Shown here: positions 44,293 through 51,959 of the stretch, in pieces
Layout of the letters: each line of letters opens with the position of its first letter
Position numbering within the stretch: position 1 is the first letter of the stretch
Assembly: GCF_020194175.1 (NCBI RefSeq)
Contig: NZ_JADYVX010000034.1
Location: 19,189 to 83,188 of the forward strand
DNA length: 64,000 bases
DNA from: Bradyrhizobium sp. BRP22
GTDB lineage: Bacteria > Pseudomonadota > Alphaproteobacteria > Rhizobiales > Xanthobacteraceae
Direction: 5' to 3'
Translations under genes and position numbers: made by a program
The notes under the pieces: model-generated
The model's database searches: none
What the model was told of the DNA's origin: nothing
The model's input: only the letters and a program-made list of their open reading frames with translations

Positions 44293-45402
44293 ATGGATTT
44301 CAGCAGGATCTCACGACGGCATTTGTTGCAAGGCGGCGCCGCGCTGGCGCTGGGCGGCACGCTCGGTGCCCGCACGGCGCAGGCGGCCGAGACCACCATC
44401 GGCTTCATCTATGTCGGGTCGCGCGACGACTACGGTTACAACCAGGCGCATGCGCAAGGCGCGGCGGCGCTAAAGAAACTCCCCGGCATCAAGGTGGTCG
44501 AGGAAGAGAAAGTGCCGGAGACCGACGCGGTCGAGAAGACCATCGAGTCCATGATCAATCTCGACGGCGCCACGCTGCTGTTTCCGACCTCGTTCGGATA
44601 TTTTAGCCCGCACATGGTCAAGATGGCGACCAAATATCCGAAGGTCTTGTTCGAGCATTGCGGCGGCCTCTGGACCGACAAGGACCCGAAGAACGCCGGC
44701 AGCTATTTCGGCTATATCGATGAAGCCCAGTTCATCTCCGGTATCGTTGCGGGCCATTCGACCAAGAGCGGCAAGCTCGGCTTCGTCGCGGCCAAGCCGA
44801 TCCCGCAGGTGCTGCGCAACATCAACGCCTTCACGCTCGGCGCCAGGCTCGCCAATCCGAAGGCGACGACGCAGGTGATCTTCACCGGTGACTGGTCGAT
44901 GCCGGTGAAGGAAGCCGAGGCCACCAACAGCCTGATCGACCAGGGCGTGGATGTGCTGACCTGCCATGTCGACGGCCCCAAGACCATGGTCGAGAACGCC
45001 GCGCGCCGCGGCGCATTCGTCTGCGGCTATCACGTCAACCAGTCTCCGCTGGCGCCAAAAGCCTATCTCACTGGCGCCGAATGGAACTGGGAAGCGCTCT
45101 ATCCGAAATTCGTGAAGATGGCCACGTCGGATGAATCGATCCCGAACTTCTATCGCGGAGGCCTGAAGGAAGAGATCGTCAAATGTTCGCCCTATGGCGA
45201 AGCGGTCTCGGCCGAAGCCCGCAAGCATGCCGATGAGATGAAAGCAAAACTCGTCGCCGGGGAATATACCATCTTCAAGGGGCCGATCCTCGACAACAAG
45301 GGCAAGACGGTGATCGCGACCGGCGTCGACCGCGGCCAGAAGGATCCCGAGCTTGAAAAGATGGACTATCTGATCGAAGGCGTGATCGGAGCGACTTCGT
45401 GA
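44293..45402 (+). CDS. BMP family ABC substrate-binding protein (system 1)
   Basis: This 369-residue receptor has a Tat-type leader (SRISRRHLLQGGAALALGGT) and the mature BMP fold TTIGFIYVGSRDDYGYNQAH followed by KVPETDAVEKTIESMINLDG. It is close to the orphan at 37593 in nearly every block (e.g. GATLLFPTSFGYF in both). GGGGAG six bases before ATG 44293 sets the start. Two permeases, a biuretase-like enzyme, a double ATPase and a deaminase follow in one tight operon. The ligand is probably a nucleoside, nucleobase or ureide-type N-compound. Confidence 0.92.
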   Translation: MDFSRISRRHLLQGGAALALGGTLGARTAQAAETTIGFIYVGSRDDYGYNQAHAQGAAALKKLPGIKVVEEEKVPETDAVEKTIESMINLDGATLLFPTSFGYFSPHMVKMATKYPKVLFEHCGGLWTDKDPKNAGSYFGYIDEAQFISGIVAGHSTKSGKLGFVAAKPIPQVLRNINAFTLGARLANPKATTQVIFTGDWSMPVKEAEATNSLIDQGVDVLTCHVDGPKTMVENAARRGAFVCGYHVNQSPLAPKAYLTGAEWNWEALYPKFVKMATSDESIPNFYRGGLKEEIVKCSPYGEAVSAEARKHADEMKAKLVAGEYTIFKGPILDNKGKTVIATGVDRGQKDPELEKMDYLIEGVIGATS

Positions 45403-46517
45403 CCACAGACACGGCTGACCCGGCCGAGGTCGTCGAGGCGGTCGGGATAGCCCCGGCCGCCGATCCCGGTTTCCTCCAGCGCTACGGCGCCACAATCGAG
45501 TACATCCTGATCCCGGGCGCCGCCCTGATCGGCGCGCTCGCGACCTTCGGCGTGTTCGTCGCGCTCCACGGCAAGAACCCGCTCGATCTTTATTTCTACA
45601 TGTACCAGGGCGCGTTCGGCACCTGGTTCTCCTGGCAGAACACGCTGACCCGCGCCGCACCCTTGATCCTCACCGCGCTGTGCACGGCGCTGCCCGCGCA
45701 GCTCGGCATGGTCATCATCGGCGGCGAAGGCGCGCTGCTGATCGGCGCGCTGGCAGCGACCAGCACCGCGCTTGCGATGCAATGGGCGCCGCCGCTGGTG
45801 GTGCAGATCGCTATGGTGATTGCCGGCGTGATCGGCGGCGGATTGTGGATCACGCTGTCGGGCGCGCTGCGGCAGTATCGCGGCGTCAACGAGACGATCT
45901 CGAGCCTGCTGCTGGTCTATATCGCGCTCGCGATCCTCAACCATCTCGTCGAGGGCGTGATGCGCGATCCCGCCAGCCTCAACAAGCCCTCCACGCGCGA
46001 GATCGGCGCCGCCAACATGATCGGCACCATTCCCGGCACCGACGTGCATTGGGGCCTGGTGTTCGGCCTCGTCTGCGCGATCGCCTCCTATATCCTGATC
46101 TATCACACCACCTTCGGCTTCGCCGCCCGCGTCGCCGGCGGCAATATCCGCGCCGCGAAGATCGTCGGCCTCGGCGTCGGCAAGCTGATCATGACGATCT
46201 GTTTCCTGGCCGGCGGTTGCGCAGGCCTTGCCGGCATGATCGAGGTCGCTGCCGTGCAGGGCCGCACCAACGCCAATCTCGCCGCCGGTTACGGCTTCAC
46301 CGGCATCCTGGTCGCGTTTTTATCCCGGCAGAATCCGCTCGCAGTCATTCCAGTCGCGATCCTGCTCGGCGGCATCAGCGCCAGCGGCGGCCTCCTGCAG
46401 CGGCGGCTCGGACTGCCCGACGCTTCCGTGCTGGTGCTGCAGGGCATCATCTTCGTGTTCGTGCTGGCAAGCGACGCGCTCTACGGCCGCATCGGCTTCC
46501 TGAAGGGAAAGTCCTGA
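45399..46517 (+). CDS. ABC transporter permease, nucleoside (YufP/BmpB) type (system 1)
   Basis: The 372-residue permease starts GTG (GTGA overlap with the receptor stop). After a polar N-terminal ~40 residues it has about ten hydrophobic segments and the family block RQYRGVNETISSLLLVYIAL, plus VAGGNIRAAKIVGLGVGKLI, seen in the BPD_transp_2 permeases of nucleoside and sugar importers. It ends 1 bp before the second permease. Confidence 0.92.
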   Translation: MTTDTADPAEVVEAVGIAPAADPGFLQRYGATIEYILIPGAALIGALATFGVFVALHGKNPLDLYFYMYQGAFGTWFSWQNTLTRAAPLILTALCTALPAQLGMVIIGGEGALLIGALAATSTALAMQWAPPLVVQIAMVIAGVIGGGLWITLSGALRQYRGVNETISSLLLVYIALAILNHLVEGVMRDPASLNKPSTREIGAANMIGTIPGTDVHWGLVFGLVCAIASYILIYHTTFGFAARVAGGNIRAAKIVGLGVGKLIMTICFLAGGCAGLAGMIEVAAVQGRTNANLAAGYGFTGILVAFLSRQNPLAVIPVAILLGGISASGGLLQRRLGLPDASVLVLQGIIFVFVLASDALYGRIGFLKGKS

Positions 46518-46518
46518 C

Positions 46519-47445
46519 ATGGCAGATGCATCGATCGGACTGTGGACCGTCCCACTCGCCGTGCTCGGCGGCGCCATTCGCGTCTCGACGCCGTTCCTGT
46601 TCGTCAGCCTTGGGGAATGCATCACCGAACGCAGCGGCCGCATCAATCTCGGCCTCGAGGGCACGCTGGTGATGGGCGCAATGAGCGCCTACGGCATCTC
46701 CTATCTCACCGGCTCCCCGTGGCTTGGCGTGCTCGCCGCCGGCATCACCGGTGCGCTGCTCGGCGCGCTGCACGCCGGCATCTGCTCATTGCCGCGGGTC
46801 AACGATGTCGCTGTCGGCATCGCGCTGATGCTGTTCGGCATCGGACTCGCCTTCTTCCTCGGCAAGCCCTTGATCGAGCCGACCGCGCCGCGGCTGCCTG
46901 CGATCGATTTCGGCTGGTGGAGCGACATTCCGCAGGTCCGCGCGGCGCTCCGCATCAACGTCCTGTTTCTGATCGGGGTTGCGATCGCGCCCATTCTCTA
47001 TTGGGCGTTCAAGACCACGCGCTGGGGCCTCCTGATCCGCACCGCCGGGGAAAGCTCGGACGCGGCGCGCGCGATGGGCCATTCGGTGCTGCTGATCCGG
47101 CTGCGCGCCACCATGGTCGGCGGCTTCCTCGCCGGAATCGGCGGCTCGTTCCTGTCGCTGTTCTATCCCGGAAGCTGGAATGAGGGTCTCTCCAGCGGAC
47201 AGGGCATCACCGCAGTAGCGCTCGTGATCTTCGCGCGCTGGGATCCCCTGCTCTGCCTGTGGGCCTCGCTTGCCTTCGGCGGCGCCGCCGCGCTGGGACC
47301 GGCGCTGCAATCGGTCGGCGTCACCTCGGGCTATCACTTGTTCAATGCCGCGCCCTACATCCTGACGCTCGCGATCATGATCATCACCTGCTCGCCCAAG
47401 CGCACGCTGACCGGCGCGCCGGCCGAACTTTCCATCACCCGATAA
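46519..47445 (+). CDS. ABC transporter permease, nucleoside (YufQ) type (system 1)
   Basis: This 308-residue permease of the BPD_transp_2 class has the N-terminal ITERSGRINLGLEGTLVMGA block, almost identical to that in system 2 (VTERSGVLNLGVEGMMIVGA at 54596). The later block TAGESSDAARAMGHSVLLIR corresponds to the coupling region. Translation starts 1 bp after the preceding stop. It is followed after 23 bp by the biuretase-like gene. Confidence 0.92.
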   Translation: MADASIGLWTVPLAVLGGAIRVSTPFLFVSLGECITERSGRINLGLEGTLVMGAMSAYGISYLTGSPWLGVLAAGITGALLGALHAGICSLPRVNDVAVGIALMLFGIGLAFFLGKPLIEPTAPRLPAIDFGWWSDIPQVRAALRINVLFLIGVAIAPILYWAFKTTRWGLLIRTAGESSDAARAMGHSVLLIRLRATMVGGFLAGIGGSFLSLFYPGSWNEGLSSGQGITAVALVIFARWDPLLCLWASLAFGGAAALGPALQSVGVTSGYHLFNAAPYILTLAIMIITCSPKRTLTGAPAELSITR

Positions 47446-47468
47446 CACGCGCAGGAACGAGGTCGTCC

Positions 47469-48152
47469 ATGCCCGAGCGCCATATCAAGTCCGAGCCCTA
47501 CGCCTGGCCTTACAACGGCGATCTCCGCCCGCAGAACACCGCGCTCATCATCATCGACATGCAGACCGATTTCTGCGGCGTCGGTGGCTATGTCGACAAG
47601 ATGGGGTACGACCTGTCACTGACGCGGGCGCCGATCGAGCCGATCAAGCGCCTGCTCGCGGTAATGCGTCGCCAGGGCTTTCACATCATCCACACGCGCG
47701 AGGGCCACCGTCCCGATCTCGCCGACCTTCCCGCCAACAAGCGCTGGCGCTCGCGGCAGATCGGCGCCGGCATCGGCGATCCCGGTCCTTGCGGCCGCAT
47801 CCTGGTGCGCGGCGAGCCGGGCTGGGAGATCATCCCCGATCTCGCGCCCCTCCCGGGCGAGCCGATCATCGACAAGCCCGGCAAGGGCTCGTTCTGCGCG
47901 ACCGACCTGGAGCTGATGCTGCGCCTGCGCGGCATCGAGAACATCGTGCTGACCGGCATAACCACCGACGTCTGCGTCCACACCACCATGCGCGAAGCCA
48001 ATGACCGTGGCTTCGAATGCGTGCTGATCGAGGATTGCTGCGGCGCGACCGACAAAAGCAATCACGACCATGCGCTGAAGATGATCAAGATGCAGGGCGG
48101 CGTGTTCGGCGCGGTGGCGAAATCGGCCGACCTGATCGGAGCCATCTCGTGA
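47469..48152 (+). CDS. biuH: Biuret-hydrolase-like cysteine hydrolase (isochorismatase family)
   Basis: This 227-residue hydrolase opens with LIIIDMQTDFCGVGGYVDKM and GYDLSLTRAPIEPIKRLL. The Asp of IIDMQTD, Lys of IDKPGKGSFC and Cys of TGITTDVCVHTTM form the expected triad. These blocks, with HTREGHRPDLADLPANKRWR, are those I recall from Rhizobium biuret hydrolase, which converts biuret to allophanate and ammonia. Triuret or guanylurea hydrolases are close alternatives. It is embedded between permease and ATPase genes, so its substrate probably enters through this importer. Start ATG 47469 follows GAGGTCGTCC. Confidence 0.85.
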   Translation: MPERHIKSEPYAWPYNGDLRPQNTALIIIDMQTDFCGVGGYVDKMGYDLSLTRAPIEPIKRLLAVMRRQGFHIIHTREGHRPDLADLPANKRWRSRQIGAGIGDPGPCGRILVRGEPGWEIIPDLAPLPGEPIIDKPGKGSFCATDLELMLRLRGIENIVLTGITTDVCVHTTMREANDRGFECVLIEDCCGATDKSNHDHALKMIKMQGGVFGAVAKSADLIGAIS

Positions 48153-49681
48153 TCATCGGCGAGATGCCCGCTCCAACCGGCGCCTTCGGCGTCGATGCGA
48201 TTGCCATGACGATGCGCTTCGGCGATTTCGTGGCCCTCGACAATGTCGAATTGAAGGTGCGGCCCGGCTCCTTCCACGCGCTGCTCGGCGAGAACGGCGC
48301 GGGCAAGAGCACACTGGTGAAATGCATCATGGGCTACTACCACGCGACCGAAGGCGACATCCTGATCGGCGGGCGCGAGCAGAAGATCGGCAATCCGAAG
48401 GACGCTCACGCGCTCGGCCTTGGCATGGTCTACCAGCATTTCACTCTGGTGCCGGCGATGACGGTCGCGGAGAACCTGGTGCTGGCGCGCGACGACGTGC
48501 CGGCGGTGGTGGACTGGCGAAAAGAGAAGAAGGAGCTGGAGGCGTTCCTGGCGCGAATGCCGTTCAAGGTGCCGCTGGACGCCAAGGTCTCGGACATCTC
48601 CGCCGGCGAACGGCAGAAATGCGAGATCCTCAAGCAGCTCTATCTGAAACGACGGTTCCTGATCCTGGACGAGCCGACCTCGGTGCTGACGCCGGGCGAG
48701 GCCGATGAGGTCCTGGGGATGCTGCGCGCGATGGTCGTATCAGGCGAATTGACCATCCTGATGATCACGCACAAGTTCCGCGAGGTGATGGCCTTCGCCG
48801 ACGAGGTGACCATCCTGCGGCGCGGCAAGCTCGCGGGTCAGGGCCGCGTCGCGGACCTCACGCCGGACGCGATGGCGCGCACCATGATCGGCGCCGAGCA
48901 ACTGACCGTGCAGCCGCCCCGCGTCGGCGAGGTCGGCGAGGCGCGCCTGGAACTCGACAAGCTCTCCGCCCTCGACGATGCCGGCGCGATTGCCGTTCAC
49001 AACGTCTCGCTCACGGTCCGCGGCGGTGAGATCGTGGGCATCGCCGGCGTCTCCGGCAACGGCCAGCGGCAGCTCGTGGAAGTCCTCGCTGGCCAGCGCG
49101 ACGCCGAGAGCGGCGAGATCCGCATCCGCGGCGAGCGCTATTCGGCGACGCGCGAGGAGATGCGCCGCCACAAGATGTCGTTGCTTCCGGAAGAGCCGCT
49201 GAAGAACGCCTGCGTCGGCGGCATGAGCGTCGCCGACAACATCGCCTTCCGCGAATTCGACTGTGCGCCCTTCGCCAGGGCCGGCTGGTGGCTCAACAAT
49301 GCGGCGTTTCGCAAGAACGCCGAGCGCAAGATCGCTCTCTACAAGATCAAGACCCGCACGCCGGACACGCCGATTGCCGCCCTCTCCGGCGGCAACGTGC
49401 AGCGTGCGGTGCTGGCGCGCGAGCTCGGCGGCGAGGTCGAGGTGCTGATCGCGGCCAATCCGTGTTTCGGGCTCGATTTTGCCGCCGTGGCGCAAATCCA
49501 TGCCGAGATCATGGCGGCGCGCAACCGCGGCGCGGCGGTGCTTCTGGTCAGCGAAGACCTTGACGAACTGCTCGAACTTTCCGACCGTCTGGTGGTGATG
49601 TTCCACGGTGAGTTCGTCCACGAGGCCCGCGCGAGTGAAGCCGATCTCACCGAGATCGGCCGACACATGGCAGGGCATTGA
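48149..49681 (+). CDS. ABC transporter double ATP-binding protein (YufO type, system 1)
   Basis: The 510-residue protein has two nucleotide-binding domains. The first has an intact Walker A (GENGAGKSTL), the signature ISAGERQKCEILKQL and LILDEPTSVLTP. The second has a degenerate Walker A (GVSGNGQRQL) and the signature LSGGNVQRAVLAREL, as usual for nucleoside-type importers. GTG 48149 overlaps the hydrolase stop by 4 bases (GTGA). ATG 48164 is a less well-spaced alternative. Confidence 0.92.
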   Translation: MIIGEMPAPTGAFGVDAIAMTMRFGDFVALDNVELKVRPGSFHALLGENGAGKSTLVKCIMGYYHATEGDILIGGREQKIGNPKDAHALGLGMVYQHFTLVPAMTVAENLVLARDDVPAVVDWRKEKKELEAFLARMPFKVPLDAKVSDISAGERQKCEILKQLYLKRRFLILDEPTSVLTPGEADEVLGMLRAMVVSGELTILMITHKFREVMAFADEVTILRRGKLAGQGRVADLTPDAMARTMIGAEQLTVQPPRVGEVGEARLELDKLSALDDAGAIAVHNVSLTVRGGEIVGIAGVSGNGQRQLVEVLAGQRDAESGEIRIRGERYSATREEMRRHKMSLLPEEPLKNACVGGMSVADNIAFREFDCAPFARAGWWLNNAAFRKNAERKIALYKIKTRTPDTPIAALSGGNVQRAVLARELGGEVEVLIAANPCFGLDFAAVAQIHAEIMAARNRGAAVLLVSEDLDELLELSDRLVVMFHGEFVHEARASEADLTEIGRHMAGH

Positions 49682-50181
49682 TGACGGATATTTCTGCGCT
49701 TACCCAGGAAGAGGCGGACCTCTATTTCCTGCGACGCTCGTTCGAGGTCGCCCGGCGGTCCGTCACCCACGGCAACCATCCGTTCGGCTCGGTTCTGGTC
49801 GACCGGAATCGCAACGTGCTGATGGAGATGGAGAACGGCTACATGCCGTCGCGTGACGGCACCGCACATGCCGAGCGCCTGCTGGCGACCAAGGCCTGCA
49901 CGACGCTAGCGCCTGAGGTCCTCCAGCACACCACCCTCTATTCGTCCGCAGAACCCTGCGCGATGTGTTCGGGCGCGATCTACTGGGCCGGCATCGGGCG
50001 CCTGGTCTATGCCTTAAGCGAGCATCGCCTGCGCGAGATCACCGGCAATCATCCTGAGAACCCGACGCTCGACCTGCCCTGCCGGGAAGTGTTCCGGACC
50101 GGTCAGCGACCGACCGACGTCGTCGGGCCGCTGATCGAGGACGAGGCCGCGGAACTTCACGCCGGCCTCTGGCGGAAGTAG
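49681..50181 (+). CDS. CDA-fold nucleoside/nucleobase deaminase
   Basis: This 166-residue zinc deaminase has a GNHPFGSVLV substrate loop, catalytic TAHAERLLATK (H-A-E) and the zinc pair SSAEPCAMCSGAIYWAGI. It is related to guanine deaminase, tRNA-adenosine deaminase and other TadA/GuaD-type enzymes. ATG 49681 overlaps the ATPase stop by one base. It ends the BMP system 1 operon. Deamination of an imported purine, pterin or aminopyrimidine is likely; the exact base is not determined by the sequence. Confidence 0.9.
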   Translation: MTDISALTQEEADLYFLRRSFEVARRSVTHGNHPFGSVLVDRNRNVLMEMENGYMPSRDGTAHAERLLATKACTTLAPEVLQHTTLYSSAEPCAMCSGAIYWAGIGRLVYALSEHRLREITGNHPENPTLDLPCREVFRTGQRPTDVVGPLIEDEAAELHAGLWRK

Positions 50182-50195
50182 CGTGCCACGTGCCT

Positions 50196-50230
50196 AAAAA
50201 AAATGGCGCCGCGTGGTTCAGCGCGGCGCC
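50196..50230 (-). terminator. Strong intrinsic terminator for the outer-membrane barrel gene
   Basis: A perfect 9-bp stem (GGCGCCGCG 50205-50213 with CGCGGCGCC 50222-50230) is followed, in minus-strand direction, by eight T (A-run at 50196-50203). It lies 27 bp after the stop at 50258 and also faces the convergent deaminase gene. Confidence 0.9.
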
Positions 50231-50257
50231 CAGTTCACCTGGAGAACGAGTAGGTGG

Positions 50258-51385
50258 TTAGAACTTCACGGTGATGCCGCCATAGACCGTCGACTCGGTG
50301 CAGCTATTGGTGCTGAACGTCACGCCGGCCGCGTTGGTGAGGGTGCAGACGCCAGGCGCTGCGTTATGGTCGAGGCCGAACTTGTTCTGCCAGTAGCGAT
50401 AGGCGACCCAGAGATCGACGAAGTGGGTGTACTTTGGTCCCCAGACCGCCTTGCTGGCGTCAAAGGTCAGACGGATCGGTTCGCTGTTGAACTCAACCGC
50501 GGTGGCGGTGCTGAACGGACCGGTGCCGAAGCCAACCAGCGGATTGTTCTGGTCACCCTTCTTGCCGTACCAGGCGGCGCGGCCGCTGATCGAGAAGAAC
50601 TGCATGTTCTCCGGCAGGAAGCCGAGGTCCATATAGTAGTTGGTTTCGACCGCCCATGTCGGATTGAAGCTGGTGTTGCCGTCCGAAAGACAGGTGGCGC
50701 CGGGAGCGGGATATGGAATACCCGGACCAAACAGTCCGCATTGATTGAAGGCGTTGTGGTTGGAGAACTCCCACGAAGCCAACGGCGACACGTTGAAGTA
50801 GCCCTTGTAGGGCAGCGCGAATTCGAACTGCAGACCGGCGACGACCTGTCGCTTGGCCGGAGCCAGGAAGTTGTTCTCGGTGTTGCCGTCCATGCCGACT
50901 TCGAAGGAGACGTTGGTGAGCGGTCCGACGTTGAAGGCCTTGGTGTTGAAGATCTGGTTGAAGCCGAAGGTCGAGCGGAACAGACCGTAGATTTCGGTGG
51001 CGCCGGCGCAATCGGCTGGCGCGCCAGTGATCAGCACGCCGGCATTGGAGCACGGCGAAGCGGGATCGTTCTGACCCGACTTGAACATCGAGATCGTGAA
51101 GAAGTTAGTGCCGTAGGTCCAGATGTCGAAATGGGTGAACGAATAGACCTGCTTGGCGGTGGTGCCGTTGATCGAGCCGTCCGGCCGAATGGAGAAGACG
51201 CCAGGGTCGGTGCCCTTGGGCATCCAGGAGAAGGTCACGCGGTTATCGACCAGCAGGAAGAACGGCAATTCAGGCGCGGGCTTCGGCGCTTTGACCGCCA
51301 GGTCGGCCGCACTGGCGAAGCCGGCGGGCGCAACAGTAGCCAGTGACAGTGCCGCGGCTGCCAGGGTTCGGCGAAGACTGAGCAT
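50258..51385 (-). CDS. Outer-membrane beta-barrel protein, Tsx/nucleoside-porin-like
   Basis: The protein has 375 residues. A signal peptide (RTLAAAALSLATVAPAGFAS) is followed by alternating aromatic/polar strands ending in Phe (GGITVKF), as in autonomously inserted barrels. Blocks such as FTHFDIWTYGTNFFTISMF and HFVDLWVAYRYWQNKFGLDH resemble the Tsx family of nucleoside channels. Four extra cysteines (SPCSNAG, ADCAGA, NQCGLF, ATCLSD) are unusual for a barrel. A strong terminator follows. Lying between two BMP-type importers, it may be their outer-membrane entry for nucleosides. Confidence 0.72.
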   Translation of the reverse strand: MLSLRRTLAAAALSLATVAPAGFASAADLAVKAPKPAPELPFFLLVDNRVTFSWMPKGTDPGVFSIRPDGSINGTTAKQVYSFTHFDIWTYGTNFFTISMFKSGQNDPASPCSNAGVLITGAPADCAGATEIYGLFRSTFGFNQIFNTKAFNVGPLTNVSFEVGMDGNTENNFLAPAKRQVVAGLQFEFALPYKGYFNVSPLASWEFSNHNAFNQCGLFGPGIPYPAPGATCLSDGNTSFNPTWAVETNYYMDLGFLPENMQFFSISGRAAWYGKKGDQNNPLVGFGTGPFSTATAVEFNSEPIRLTFDASKAVWGPKYTHFVDLWVAYRYWQNKFGLDHNAAPGVCTLTNAAGVTFSTNSCTESTVYGGITVKF

Positions 51386-51959
51386 ATTCGTATGTACCCC
51401 CAAGTTGTCGTGCGAAAGTTCGAGGCCCTTCGCGACGACCCTTGCGCCGTTCCCCTGAAGTGAGAAGCCTCAACTTTTTCCACGACGTGCTGCAAGTTTC
51501 GGCACGTAAAGACTGCAACGTCAGTGTTTTAGGAAGTAGCCGATCGCTCGGTGCAGACGAGCACGCAACCTCCGCGCGTGGCGTGGATTTTTCATTTTCG
51601 CCTGTGTCTGTTGGTTTTCTGCGGCGTTTGGGCGCAGAGCCTTATGACGCCGTTCGATCACCGCGCGTGATCGTAGACAGCCGAAACTTGGTTGCTCAAC
51701 TTTTCGTCAGCACTGCTTAGACGGTTTCGAATTGTCTCGACCGTCACAAATATACAACAGGCGATTTGCATGGGTGTTCTTGGATTGGCAACAGCAAAGC
51801 GCAATCAGCGAAACACCTTGGCGCCGTTCGCGAGAAGAATCATGTCGGCAGTCGATGTGCCGAAGAGTTGAGCAAGGACTGGCGCTTTTTCTCTACTTAC
51901 GTGCGCGTTCAAAGTAGCACAGTATTGAGGCACCCAATTCCTATCTGCGATTTCGAGGG
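51386..51959. other. Divergent intergenic stretch between the barrel gene and BMP system 2
   Basis: This 574-bp region has no family-matching frame (short frames at 51442-51720 and 51732-51917 are not credible). It contains an interrupted palindrome CGATCAC-CGCGC-GTGATCG (51655-51673) and a GACGGT...ACCGTC hairpin (51720-51745). It should carry promoters for both sides, and the palindrome is a plausible operator. I see no riboswitch or tRNA. Confidence 0.45.

Noticed and set aside
51442..51917. Two short frames in the gap before BMP system 2
   Set aside because: Poor codon usage, no motif, and no ribosome site; the gap is A+T-richer and likely regulatory.
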